Part shown: in pieces, positions 48,478 to 62,500 of the stretch
Layout of the letters: each line of letters opens with the position of its first letter
Numbering within the stretch: position 1 is the first letter of the stretch
Assembly: GCA_033026295.1 (NCBI GenBank)
Contig: CM065186.1
Span: forward strand, 2,609,001-2,673,000
Reading direction: 5' to 3'
DNA length: 64,000 bases
Source of the DNA: Channa striata
Lineage: Eukaryota; Chordata; Actinopteri; Anabantiformes; Channidae
Translations under genes and position numbers: made by a program
The notes under the pieces: model-generated
Told to the model about the DNA's origin: nothing
The model's database searches: none
What the model saw: the letters and a program-made list of their open reading frames with translations, nothing else

Positions 48478-51400
48478 TATAGCAGGGCACAGAGTAGGTG
48501 AAAGTGTGTGTCTGTGTGAATGAAAATGAGCAAGAGACCCTGCATAACACAGTGGCTCAGGCTGCCTCACACAGATGCACATGAAATGTGATTTTGAAAG
48601 AGAAAAAGCAAATGTTTGATATTTTATCAACGGGATGGTTTTCTAACCCTGGTGCCTTTTTACTCTCTTTGTGGTTTATCAAGGAGCTTCGGATACAACC
48701 AGGAGCAGCTCAGCCAGAACTACAGACTAAAAGGTATTTCTTTAGGCTCACTTATTTTCTATGTTTCGGTTGGAATAAGCCTGATGATGTGTGCATCTGT
48801 ACTAAGTACCGTCAAGTGTTTGTAACCCAATCAAATAAAAGGAACAAGGAAAATAGAACGGTACAGTTGATTAAAAGCTTGACTGAGAACTACAGATGGA
48901 ATTTCTACACGGCAAGACAGAAAAATGAGTCTTTAGACGCAAAGTGTGGTGAAGGTGAAAGTCACGTCTCCTTACAAAAAGAATCCAGCGCTGCTGAAAG
49001 TGTGGCAGAGAGAGTGAGGGAAATATCCTCTGAGGTCTGATTCACATGTTTTATGTAGGTGTGCAGAAAGTGGGACAGAAAAAAAAGAATGACAAATTTC
49101 ACAGAGCCCTCAAAGAAAAGAGAACCTGCTCCAGGGCAGCTTCAGGACTGATCAGTGAGAACAGACCTGTTTTGGTGTTGTGCAGCGAAAGGCACCTGTA
49201 ATGAAAGTTGGCTACACTAGGTCCGTTTATTCGTTAATGAAAATTAGAAAGTTAAATTACACAACACGCATTAAGGTAAATGTCTGCCGCCTGACACAAT
49301 GGGCAGTGATGGTGGAAAATGTCCTTTTTCTAAATGAGGCTTTTATGCTGAATGCTTCATAACCATGATTAAAATTTTGTGACTAGTTCAGACGAAGCTT
49401 GATAACATCCATTAATCATTACTAATCATATTTGTACATCACAGTCCACAGTTCCTCCCACAAAGTTGGTTATGACCTTCTGAGGTGAAACATGTAAAGT
49501 AAAAAGGGGGGGAAATAAAAGTGGATAATAAGAGCTGGCAAACAGTCTGGGAGTTTGAAGAAAAAATATTAATACTTATATAATACCTACAGTATATTAA
49601 TACCTCCCAGACACTTACAGAATTTCATTACACTTTTGTGGTTGAGTTGAAAGAGAAAATGTGTTGAAATGGAAAGGTGAGCGGAATCAAGCGAGAACTC
49701 ATCAACACCCACATTTCACACACTTCTTTAGCTGTGACTTGTCAGAACTGTTACCTGCTCACAGTATTTATGGAGTCAGCTGGTGAAAAGGTGGAAACCC
49801 TCAAAGGACCCCAGAGAACTGACTCACACACACACACACACGCACTTAAATACATAAACTGTTCCTGGTTGAAACAGGGTGTTAGTATTAGCCTTTGCTG
49901 TGCACCAGTGGTGTGTTCCAGCTCTGTGTACTTTTATCCTACGGATACAACATAATTGACTTTGCAAAGCCTCCTAAGACCTGCCCCACATGCTGTAATG
50001 CACAACAAGCAATACTGGCTTTAAAAGCATATTTTTCTATTGAAACTGTGCACCTAGGGGAATTCATTTGGAAAAGGAGGAAAATAGACTAAATGGGCAA
50101 TTTTGAGCAGAGTGGGCACACTAAGATTAATGGCTTCCTCACAAACACGGAACAATTGGTCATGACTGAACAAAGAGAGCTGCGTGACGTTATCAACAGA
50201 GAGCGGTCGAGTGATTGTACGTAATGTGTGGGTAATGCCAAAAGAGAATGTGATTATGGAAGAATTGAGTTGAAGATGAAAGATGTGAAATACACTAAAT
50301 TGGCCAGAAAGCTTGATGTGTCAGTGCAGATGATGGTGATTCAGAAAATTTCTACCACCACTGCCCACCCATTTCCACTATCCTCTCCTGTGTCACCCTG
50401 TTTTTTTTCTTGCCCAGTCTTGTTCTGTTCTCTCCGATCTCTGCTGGAAGAGCAGAAGTCAATAAACAGGTTGGCCAGTGTAGCAGATGTGACCGTGCTT
50501 ACATGGTCCAGTAATTCTCTAGGGTTTGGCGTGGAAGGAGTGTGGAACAAAAGACAGACATGCTGAGAGAATATTTCCAGTGACAGCTTACTGCTCTGGA
50601 ACAACACAACTAGGCTTTATTAGCTGCAAGCTGCTACTGTATCTATGAAGCCAAATATGAAATCTGCAACAAAATGTTTTTAAACTCGTCCCATGGGAGT
50701 TTTAAAGTAGGCTACAGCTGTATGAATGTATGAAAAACTAAAATATAAGCACAATACACACGTGTCCACATTCAAATGCATGCACACACTCTCACACTGG
50801 GCTGCCAAATCTGTGCAGAGAAATCCAGCAGATCATCTCCTGTCTGACACCTAAAGTGACATCATCAACTATCATTGGCAATGTTTTTAAATCGCAACCA
50901 AACATGACTTTTAATGAACTCTGTAGAAGTAATAAAGTCCTATTGTTGTGCTCATTAGGACGGGTTGTGAGCAAACAGCCGTTTCCCCTGACTCTGCAGG
51001 CTTTTCATTATTACATACAGGGAGGTTTCCCCCTGGGGGAAGAGCTGGAGGATTGCCGTAAACCATGAAAACAAAAGCCAGCAGAGTGCAACGCATCCTC
51101 CATTATGAAGAACTCCGATGACTCCAACTTTACAGTTTTTGAATGTGGCTTCGAACTATTGGCTGAAATATACATTGACTGTCTTGCACAGATGGTGCAG
51201 GGAGACAGGGAAACTCTTTTGACTTGACAGCGCGACACAAGGTCCCAATCAATCAGTCTAAAGTATGTCAACCTACCATCTGACATGAGTTATAGATGAT
51301 GACAGAGCTTCAGAACGAGTAGGTGGATATGCAGCTTCAGGTCCATCATGGTCTCATGTCAGTAAACTCACTTTTTTTCCAGGATTTAATCCAGATTATG

Positions 51401-53248
51401 GACTGCTGAGAAACCAGTTTCAAACCAGCTGGACTGTGTGACTCTTACAGACAAGAGATCAGATCTGATTACTGTTAAGAGAAGCAGTAAAGTACAGATT
51501 CTAAACTAAATATTAAATTACATGTTTGATTCCAACATCCATGTTCTGCTTCCGTACAGTGGTCCTACCTAGAACAAATGATATTTCTTCACTCTTTCCT
51601 TTGACCTCTAAGTTGGAGGTTATACATGTTGGGGAATGTCAGCATGCTAGTGATAAGTAGAGCGGAAAGTGGAGAATAGAGTGAAGAATGAAGGGTTTTC
51701 CCCTCTGTAGGACTCCATTACATGGTAGGTGGACTCCACCGTAATGTGGCCTGACAGGGATCGACATGGTCTTCACTTTCTCAGCCATGTCTAACAACAT
51801 TTATTAGTATCTTGTTGACTTTTGTCTCTCAGTGTTACCTTTTTGTCAATGGACGTGCAAGGTAAGTGAAACTGTCACTGCTCGGCAGTGTGTTTGTGGC
51901 TACCCACCCTAAAGCTCTAAGCCCACCTCATCGTTGTTTGTCATTTAGCTTGTCGTTGGCCTGCTTTCACTGTGTTTAAGGCCTGAGGTCTTTAGATGGG
52001 AGCTGTAGGACAAGTATAAAAAGTCAAAGATGCTCTTTAGGAATTACTCCATGCCAGAAAATCTATAGATGGACAGTTTTTCCATAACTGTTTCATCCCT
52101 GCATTAGCTTTTTATTTGTTGGGGAAGAAAAGGCAACCTGCTGCACAGTTGCCTTTTGAAGTCTGTTTTCATAAGATTTTAATGCACTTTCTCTCATGTC
52201 ATATGTGGAGTGAAAGGGAAATGTGTGTTACCTAAAATGAACTAGTTCAAAGCAGAAACTGGGGACCACACTTGAGAAATAAGGTGCTTTACTTTTTTTA
52301 AGGTGCTGTATTTTAGGTGATACAATCTACTTAATTTGAAAAACCTTTCACACCAGCAACATCAGCGCGCACGGTTTGCTTCAGTGATGTGCAGCCATGT
52401 TCACAATGACGTTTTGTCATTTAAATCAAGCTGTAGGGAACATTTGCTAAATAAATAGTAACAATGTGTTTTACATATTGTCCCAGGTGGATTGTCTCAT
52501 TAACTAGTAGTAATAACCTCCAGTAACGAAAGTGAAAAATGAAGTTGAGGTTAAAGATGTTAAAAATGCTTCATTAAAATTAAATATAGTATTTGACCTT
52601 GATGTTAAAACAGGAATCACTTGGTTCGTGGATGCTTCAAGCTCCATTTAGAGTCTGGTGACATAATTCAAATCCCCGATATGCTCAGATTGACACAGCT
52701 TTGCATCATTAAGATCTGGGGTTACCAGCTGGAAAGAGTAATACTTATGAAACCCTGATTTAGGGATTTCTGTTGGTGATCAAAAAAACTGTTGTGTTAA
52801 ACTGTTTGTAAGAAGAGGAAAGTCCCAAAAATAGCAGAGGGGATGTTCACTCCAAATCTGCGCTGCATCGAGGTCTCCCAGCCATCCAACCAAGTTTAGC
52901 CCGAGTGAGGCCCTCTGCACACGCCCCACCTGACCCATTTATATCAGATATCCAGTCTAAAGGGAAAGACGGACCCTTTTGATCTACACGGGACCACCAG
53001 CCAGGATGGAGCTGACTGGTCTGGCTGAATGCTGATTATTGCTCAACATTTGCCCAGGACAGATGCAAACTGTGGAGTGCACATGAGATTGGGCAGTGTG
53101 TGTGTGTGTAGATACTACTTAGTGAGGAACAAATTTAGTTTTTTAACAATAGACTGAGGACATATTTGTCCAGTCCTCACTAATTTTGACCCTAGGGGCT
53201 AGGGATTGTATTACAGCAATGAGTGTCCTCACAAGGATAGAGGTGCTA

Positions 53249-53250
<2 letters not shown>

Positions 53251-53280
<30 letters not shown>
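53251..53280. repeat. (GT)n microsatellite
   Basis: Fifteen uninterrupted GT units. Confidence 0.95.
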
Positions 53281-53284
<4 letters not shown>

Positions 53285-56200
53285 GAGAGGGCAAATGGTT
53301 CACGGATTCTTTCAAGCATCAGGTGATCTGTGTGTAACCCATGAAGTAAGCTATGACCCCCAAAAAAATGGAGTATGGTGAGGTGATGCTGCAAAGCTGG
53401 AACGCGGACGAACAGGGTGTTTGTTGTGAAATGGACTGGGGCTAATTATTTAAATGATCTTCTTACCAACTGATTAGCAGGGTTATGGTTTTGTTTACTT
53501 AGACGTGCACTTGATTAGAAGGGGCCTGTTCGGGTGACAGAGGAGAGTTCCTTCTCCCTGCTGACGGAAATGCCAGAAACTGCACACAGAGGATTCATCT
53601 ATTGGTTGTACTATTATCTACTTTCAAAATTAATTAAAGATCAGCATGACTGTCAATTATGCACTTGAGTTTTATCTGATTCTATCAGCGCACAGATTAA
53701 AACTAATGACTGAAAATGCCAAGCCTCATCAGAGCAACAGGAGACCGTACAAAAACTTTGACATTTCCATAATACATTTTAATGCTTATTTGTAAGAGAA
53801 CTTGACAGTTAGAGGATCTGTCTCCTCTATTGTTCTTTGGACTTAACTTTAATACAGTACACAGCAGGGTACCCACTGATTTCACCTCAGCTCAGCCCCT
53901 CCCCCTCAGACACCTGCGTCAGAGCACCGCAGACCTGATGGCGAGTTGTGCACCATTCATTTAAATCCAAGTGTCCCCCCCCAACCCCCGTTTAGTGACT
54001 CTTCCCATCCATCCTGTGTTGGAGTAGGTCTGGAGTGTTACTGATGCCTCCTCATCACTGGCGGTGTGAAAAAGGCTGAAGGGTAGAGACCCAGCGAAAG
54101 AGGAGAAGGGATATAGAGGACAGAACTTGGCCGCTCCACTTTTGCAGGACGTTAAAGTGGGACAATCTGTTCCTTGGACGATCTCCAATTCTACTTTCTG
54201 GGGACGATACACTGAAAATATATCTATACACATGCTCTGTCCTACATAGGGAGAGAGTGACTGAGTGGGAGAGGGAGAGAGCGAGAGGAAGAGAGAGATT
54301 GACAATAAGAGGAATGCTAGTCTGAGTTGAACTGAGTATCCATCAGACCTTTACAGTGCACTGGGCTGGGACTGTGTGAATTCCCTCTGACTGGACATAA
54401 GAAGAAGAGAAAAACCTGCAGCATGCACTGTGAGCTAACTCTACTACAAATTACAACCAGATTGTGATAAACTGTAAACTCTAAAAAAAAAAGAAAATAG
54501 TGAAGACAAATTGAATTCAGTCCAATAAAGATTTTATTTTATTTTTTTACAGAGGGTAAAATGTGCAATGGAGTGAACTTGATTTTGACTGAGGAGTCCA
54601 AACATGTTAATTTTATTGAAATATAATCTTGAGGATTAAAACAGCCAAAACCGAAAAATAATAACCCAAAAATTTTTTACTGCATGCGCAAAAGAAGGAT
54701 CTATGGAAAATGTCTCAGGAAAGGCAAAGAAGAACAAAGACGAGGGACATCGATGGCCCCCTCTGCGAGTCTCTCTCTTCAGCTGTCTTTGCTTTACAAG
54801 TGCTCAAAGATGGTATCAAAGATTTTCATCACCAATCAGTCGCTGATTCCTAGTGTTAGTTCCTCTTCATTTCCTGGCTGTCTGTGGACCCATGTCAAGG
54901 CAAACTGGAAATCCTGTTTCAGAGTCTCCACCTGGCCTCTAATCATCAGAAGTCGAGCTGCTGGATGGGCTTCCCTTTGGCACATCCACTCAGCAGCCTC
55001 TGGAATCTTCAGACGTTCTTCTTTTGAGCTACTGCATGAGCAAGATCAGAAAAAAAGCCATATTCATTTACACCTGCAGCCGGCTTTGTATTAAACAAGT
55101 AAAAATTTGAATATACTAGATCTACTTAATCATCATAACAAAACTTGTTCACCAAAACTATTCGGTGTAGAGCATTTGGAGCAGGTTTCCCCACGATGTG
55201 TCACTACTGAGAAATTTCAAGTGAAGGAATCTGACCTGGTGGAGCGTTGGTCTGTCTGATGTGTTTTTGGAAGCAACAGAGGTGAATGGCACAGATCACT
55301 AAGCTAATCCAGGTTACAGACACACAAGGAGTTGAGTTTGAGTGCCTGTATGGGGATTGAGAAAATATTGAGAAAATAAATGGCCAGTGTTTTCCAATAC
55401 AATCATACTATAAGACTTAAAAACCTTCATTATTGTAACATTCTTCACGTCAAACGCTTATAGACTGATGGGACTACAAACGGTTGCAGTCAGCCAAGGA
55501 CTTTGAGTCATGTCAGTATTTTATGTACACGCAGTAAAACATATAGATATAATGCAAGAACATGACATGAATCCCACACATCACAAGATAGTGGTTTCTG
55601 TTTGGTTTTTGGAGCCTCTACGATCCTCAACCATCCACCAAAAGGTCTGGTTGGTTGTACCTGAGGTGCAGGGAACCCAGACCATCTTTCTCTGATGTCA
55701 GAATGTAAGACAGAAATATAGGCGAATAATAATTAATGTTTCGGACTGAAGGACAATCCAAGTGAGCAGCTAAAAAGTAGCAGTTCCGTGTAAGACCCTA
55801 AAAATATGTTTTCCTACTGTGACAAAAGATGCAGACAGTCAGTTCTGTCGGGAGACTGAAATCCCCCTCTTCCACCAAAATCTCCAGAGAGGAAGAAAAG
55901 TCAACACTAGCTGGAGATGATGGCCGGCACAGGGACACGAGGCAAACAGCTGGAAAAGAAGCCGAGTGAAGTCTGAGCCATTGTTGTGGCAGAGCGTAGG
56001 AGTTGACTGACATGACAGTGAAGGCAAAGACGAGACGCGTTGCGACATCCGTGATGGCTGAGGAGTGTGACGCTGTTACATCATGCACTTAAACTGCGTT
56101 TCTTTCACACACGACTCCTCTCATCCTTTTATCCTCCCGTTACTGTGGATTTTGGCTTATTCCTCCGGCCTTTCTGATCCCGGCACACTTGTCCTTTCAC

Positions 56201-57534
56201 CCGCTTTTCATTCACTCATTTTGATTACTCTGCTTTATGCAAACTACAGCTCTCTCTGTCGTTCTCTCCTGTGTATTCCCCTTTTGCTTTTACACCCCAA
56301 TTAGTTGGCTCCCGCCCGCTCGCAGCCTGTCCTTCTAGTTCCTTATCTTGCCCAGTGCAGGCTCAATGTTGTTCAATATTTGATGAGACTTTGTTCATGA
56401 ATCAAGCTCTTCTATTCCCTCTCGATGTGCGTGAATGATAGTGTTAATCTCCAAAGGCTTGTGTTAACACTCCTCTCTTCATCGGCTGTTGATTAGTGAG
56501 GTATTCAACCGACAATCTGATACAGTTTGAACATGTCAGTGAAAATATAGTGTGCTGTTAATAGGGATTTCTGCCATGCACGATTGAACAGCTGAGCTCT
56601 GCTAAGGCCGCTCACTGCGACCCTCGACTGTACTGCCAGCTGTAGAAAACCTTAATGAAAAAATATTTGAAGAGGCTCTGCAAGAGCCACACTTTTTTTT
56701 TCCAAAACCAAGTTTGGTGATTTGTAAAATCGCATTCTTTTATCAAACGACTTCACCCTGATATGGTTGATTCCGTTTTTAAGTGCTTCGACTGTTAAAG
56801 AAAATAAGGCTTCGGTCTTCTCCTCTTCTTGTCTTCCCTGGTTTACTTGCTCTGTCACACATTGTGTTTGGGTTGAAGTGGCCCAACCCGTCACTCTCAG
56901 AGCGTCTTGGGAAATCGACCGTAGTCAGTCCTCTTGCCTTTGTGTTGTTCCTCTCTTATCTAGAAATGCTCAACTAGCAGACTTCCTTTTGGCCAGTGAC
57001 ACACGAACAGACCAGGCTTGGATTACTTTGCAAACGTTCACACAATCATTGAAACGATGCTGATTTTATAATTGTGGCATTCCGGTTATAGTTTTCTCGA
57101 CAGAGCAAAGCTGTAAGACTCGGCCAGGCTTTGTAGCTCCAGTTTAGTACAGTATGTTGACGGTTTCACTGATGTCACATTTTCAGGTCTCTTGCTCTCT
57201 CTTTGTATTTTCCTAGACCCTCCGAGTAAAACTAAGCTAAATATCAACACTGTAGTTGCCAATCCTGGGGTCACAAGACAAACCAGAGTGGTTGTGTGAT
57301 GAATAACAGTATTTAAAAGAAACCAGCATATTTATGCAACTCAAGGCTAAGCTTCTTTTTCCTATTTCTAATCCATAGCGATTTCTTAGGGGTTGCCAGC
57401 CAAACAGGTTGCACACATCAAGCTTACACAGGCTGCAGGCTGTGTTGAATTTGCATGTTTGCATCTGGTTAGTGTGCTTTCTTCCCACAGTCCGAAGACT
57501 TCGTAGTTAGGAAACTGGGGGCCCTGCACATGCG

Positions 57535-57650
57535 TAGGTGTGAATGTGAGTGTGAATGGTTGTCTGTCTGTGTCCAGTGTGTCCAGCTGGGGTAGGCTCC
57601 AGTCCCCCTGCAGCCTATAACAGGCTAAGCGGTTAAGATGATGGATGATA
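57535..57650 (+). repeat. Interspersed teleost repeat, LINE-tail-like, copy 3
   Basis: Reads GTGAATGGTTGTCTGTCTGT, then GGGGTAGGCTCCAGTCCCCC, and ends AGGCTAAGCGGTTAAGATGA followed by TGGATGA. It is the same family and the same orientation as the copy near 31.2 kb. Confidence 0.75.
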
Positions 57651-59444
57651 GTCTAAAACCTCTACATCAAATGCTTCTGTTAGATCTATGGCTTTTGGCC
57701 AGTTTCTTCACCTCTACAATATTATTTATGTCAATTACAGGCCACTGTAAGCTGTGCCAGACACCAGTCGATGTTCCTTGGTCACCAATAGAGGTTGATA
57801 AGTCAAAAATCATTGATCACCTAATGCCCCTTTAACCTCCATCAATACCATGTTTCTTTACGCATTATATTAACAACTGGTTAACTCTTTAAATATCTGC
57901 ATGTTGGTAATTTGTGATTTAATGTGTCTAGATCTGTGTCCTAATTTGAGTTTGTCTCCGCGGATTCCATCTGTCCATCTGAGCTTCACGATACTCATCT
58001 ATTTCAGACTCCCAACTCATAAGATATTCAGAGCACTGATCGGCCAATGAGACAGTGGGAGAATCTCTGCGTCATTCACCATCATTAAGGCAGCTGCTGG
58101 CTTTGGTCCAGATCTGCATGATGGCAAAACCCCTGTAGCCATACTTCACCACAGAAAACCAGGACCGAACATATTGAAGCACCAGTATGCCAAATTTGAA
58201 GCACAATAAACCAATCTTAAAGCAAAAATCCACCCTAAAATACTTACATAAAACTGTTTGAAGTTGATTTAAAAAGCAGGTCTTTCTCTTTGCAGATGCC
58301 AGGCCAAATGCATAGAAACTAAAACCATCTTAATCAATATATATTTCTCATGAAGCAAATTGAACTTTGTAGCAAATAGGTTTTAGTAAGTGAAAACCAT
58401 GTTTGCTGTCGGTGCTTGAAAATCAAAGCGCAAGTCCTGTTTATAGATTTTGTGCAGACGTTCATGAAGGGAAAACAATCTATAGCACATAAACCATTTT
58501 TTCGCTCCGAGAGGGCTCAGTCGACCCGAATGGCACGTGGTCACAACAGTTGTAGGCTTTTAATTAAGGGTTACAACTGTTGCTTTAGTCAGCAGGAAAA
58601 AACCTTTGCAACATACTGCCAACTCAGTTCTATTGGAAAATTCTCAAAGTCTTTCAACAATTGAACACGGGGCGAATTGATGCGATTGTTGAGTAAAGCC
58701 CAGAAGCCACTTAGGTGTGAAATATGAACTGAACATAAGTTGTCCAGATAACTCCTTAAACCTGCTTCTTACCGATCACTTGATTTAATGTTGGCCATGC
58801 TCACTGAAAGAAAGTGGGTGCAGCCGACCTTGGATGCACAACAATGTTTTCCAGTGCACTTTGGAAATCAACCAAATTTGATATGATCGAGAGCAACTTC
58901 GGCATGTTTCTGTACTGTACGTTGTCTTCACCTGGTGAAGGGACTGAGTGTACAGTGAGACAGTCACACAACCTGCATCACAGTGAACAAGAGTGAAAAT
59001 GTGTGGAAACAGTGTATCTGAGGGTGGAGTTTTCCTTTAAGGAGCTCACATTTAGCTGTTAGCCCTGGGTTGTGCCTCAGACAAATGTTGGCTCCATTTC
59101 TGCACAGTAGCAATGATCTTGACCTCATGTGAAGCTAAATTGCACGTCCAACTCACTCTCTTCCTCAAAGAACCTGTGATGCAAATTCGCAGGGTTTATA
59201 TATAGTCTGTCTTTCATCAGCCTGCTATTCCCCGATGCATTCCCAGTGGCTAAATGGAAAATGTGGACCAGCTCTGTGCTCATTCACACATGTGGACTTA
59301 TTAGCATCGCCGGTGGCTAGTTTTTCTATTCTGTTGCACGTGTCTTTTTACATATTGGTATTACACAGATTCTGATTCTCTTTCAGTGGTGTGTTAAGCT
59401 TTAAATGACCTAAGTTTACTCCCTTCTCTACCTGTTTCCCACAG

Positions 59445-59547
59445 CATGTTTCTAAGGATGACGCCAGTCTCATGGGATAGCCATGTTTTGTCTTCATGAC
59501 ATCTATGTCACTCAGCCCTCACTGCAGTGACCCCTGCACAGCAAAGG
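59445..59547 (+). promoter_or_regulatory. shank1 5' UTR with four upstream ORFs
   Basis: A strong acceptor (CCTGTTTCCCACAG, ending 59444) opens this exon. Before the main ATG at 59548 there are ATG-led ORFs at 59446-59499, 59472-59480 (two codons), 59483-59530 and 59496-59561; the last overlaps the main start in another frame. The in-frame TGA at 59497-59499 shows that the main protein must start within this exon if this acceptor is used. Confidence 0.6.
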
Positions 59548-62500
59548 ATGCTGGGAAATAATGAGCACTTTTATCCCGGTCAGGATGACAAAGATGGGGA
59601 GGATGAGGAGGAGGAAGAGGAGCAGGGAAGAGAAAACAGAAAAGAGGAAGGTAGACGTGACACGGAAAATGGAGGGTTAGAGAGTCTGGAGGAGAAGGAA
59701 ATGACGGGAGGACGGCAAACCTGGGAAGGGAAAGGCGGCGAGGTGGTGAAACCAGCAGCCATTGTGGTCGGTAGACAGAGAGCAGACCGGCCATTCAGGC
59801 CGAGCAACCTGGGAAGCCGGGGCGTCGCTTACATGTCCAATCAAGCCCTGGTACATCAACAAGCAGCCAATAAGCAGCAGCACTTCATTGCAGCCAATCA
59901 ACAGCCCCATCACCCAGGCCTCAGTGTGCTGCAGAAGAGACGAGCTCTCATGGAGCGGAGCATGACCACAGTGGCTCCTCTGGAGGACACTTTCCTGACC
60001 CTGATGGTGTTTCGCATCGGAATTCCTGACATCAAACAAACAGTAGGTGTATGTCTGCATCAGCGTGTGTGACATTCATGAAACATACACACCTTAACAT
60101 AAAGAAGTGCCTGGTTCATCCCACGTATGAAGCAGAGTTAAACATACTATTTAAAAAAAATCATGATACAGCACAATATTAATATTTGTTAACAATTTCA
60201 AAGGAAAAACAATGAAGCTTTAAAAACCTAGTTATCTGTGCAAAAAGTCTTGCTCACAAACAGGGCACTGAGTGGAGGTCTTTCCAAATGAGGAAGTAGT
60301 TCAGCCCAAGTCTCACTGGTATTACTTCCTCGGAGAGAGATAACTTCAACTTTGAAAACAGAAGTAAAAGAATGATGAAGATTCTTTGTCATCCAGGTGA
60401 AGTGGAGTCACCGCCACTGGACTTCTTTCTTCTTAGTTCAAACGTTTTACTATTCATCTGAGACTGAATAAACAATGTAGTTTATTGGTGAACTCTTTTG
60501 AACTTCAGTGGCTATGACTCAACTCCATGAGAAGTAAATATATCTCATCTCTTTGGCATGTGTAAATTTTACTGATCCTTCAATACACTTAATAAATAGT
60601 CTTAGTTGATAATTAAATAACCATCCCAAACATTCTGCTATTCCAGCATTGATACCGTGATATAGATGTACATTTGTCAGCTGTGCTGTGGCCTTCTATT
60701 TGTGTTTCCTATTACACTTTCCTGGTGCAACCTGAAAGGATTCAGAACTGTTTCCCTTTTAAACCCAGTGGTGTTGCATCCCCAAATTAAAACATTTTTT
60801 CAGTCACTTTGCTGCAGTGTTGACTCTACATCTGTTGCAAATTAGCCGCTGAAAAGAGCCCAGGGGTACTTGATGCATCCATTTTTTACATTAGCCAAAC
60901 AGTGCGCACAAGCTGTACAAGCACTTCTCGTATTTCAAAGCATTTTCATTGCACACATCCCACAAGCCCAGGGATGAGTCCCAAAAGGAAGTAGATCAAA
61001 TACAGACCTTGACTTGCGTTGAGCAACCCACGAGGACAGACAGTTTTAGTCACCACCACCAGCTAAGCATCTGCCTTGGGTCAGGTATGGTCATAATTAG
61101 TTTGCAAAACTGAAGTTTGTATCAATTCACACTTACGGCAGCTCCCAGCTGCACAGTGGCAGCAGGTGAGAATTGGCCAGCCCACAAACGCCACATCCAG
61201 GTGAGAACGGATGCCCCGCTGTAACCCCTCCCCCGTCTTCCTTTCTCCATTTTCAACTCCCTGAACATGCCGACTGTTCTACATGTCAGCTAATATGCCC
61301 TCAATATAACAGTAATTGCTAATTATCTAATAGGTTTTTAATGAGTTTGGGGAGAGCTGGCGAAGTGAGTCACTGAAAAGGAAGGAATCTGTGAAAGGTA
61401 TTTGTGTTGCTCTTAGGTCTCCACCAGCCACAGGCATCCTTTTCCACTCTGTAGACCACTGACAAAGACTTAGCGCCCTGAACCATGCAGTAGAAATGTT
61501 ATTGAACTGAATAAAAGAGTACGAAAGGAAGGACTGAATACCAGCAGCTACTTAAAGAAAGTGTGTGAGGAAATGAGCGAAGGAAGAGCGAGCTGTGGAG
61601 TGAATGAGCAAAGAGCAGGTTGTGTGCATTTAGAGAAACCATAAAGCTGCGTGGTAAAGGTCGAACTCTCCTGAGAAGGAATGAGTACGGCCACAAAGAC
61701 CTCACAAAATCCTTGATTGTACAAGACAAAGAGATGGGGAGAGCATGTCACTGTAATATACAGCATGAATTACATTAGACTTCTCTCCCAGGTATCAGCT
61801 CCTCACACTCTTCCCCTTCCACATATACACACACAAATATATACACTGCGCAATACAAACTCATGGGAACACACACAGTTTGGATTCTCTACAACTCATT
61901 TAATGCATCGCATACACACACACACACAAATATATAGACCACACAACTACAACCTCATGGGAACACACACATATTGGATGCTGTGCAACTCACTTATATG
62001 TGCGCACACACACACACACACACACACACATCCTCATCATGTGGTTTACCTCCTGGGGACCACCAAGACATTGCTACGGCAACGGGTGCCTGCCTCCACT
62101 AATGAACTGGTTGCCATGCCAATAGAGTTGGCTACACTATCAAATACTGCAACTTAGAGAGCGAGGGGGGGGCGGGGCAGAGGGGAGCCGTGGAGGGTGG
62201 AGGCTTCAGGGGCGCAAAGGGGACGTGGAAGTGTGCTGAGCTGTGCAATTTTTTTACAGTTGTCTGAAATGGAACAATAGCGTGGATGCATACATCTCAT
62301 TCATCCCTCTCAGCCCTACTCCAAGTCAGCTCTGTCCTCCAGCTCCAGACTTTAATAAGAGAAGGACAAAAAGGGGATGTTCTCGTATAGATGCACGAAA
62401 ATGGGATAATATGAGGAAATGGGCATTGTGCGAATCATCACGAAATCTGGTTAGGCTCACCACACGCGTAATACATCGGAGGTATTTTTTCACTGTGGTC

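Larger units (their letters stand above)
47840..59440. other. Long gene-poor region before shank1
   Basis: About 11.6 kb without a recognised coding exon. It may include noncoding 5' exons and introns of shank1. Visible items are a GA-rich tract (48393-48477), a GT run (53251-53280), a short hairpin with 10-bp arms (52127-52156), another GA-rich stretch (54245-54300) and one interspersed repeat (57535-57650). The longer ORFs in this region (for example 48588-49040, 54684-55094) show no family resemblance and look like chance. Confidence 0.5.

Noticed and set aside
48163..48630. 155-codon minus-strand ORF rich in leucine and serine
   Set aside because: It is the complement of a GA-rich low-complexity tract.
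48588..49040. 150-codon plus-strand ORF
   Set aside because: No domain or family resemblance, no splice context, and it overlaps AT-rich intergenic sequence.
54684..55094. 136-codon plus-strand ORF
   Set aside because: No recognisable domain or repeat pattern, and its surroundings lack exon-like splice signals.
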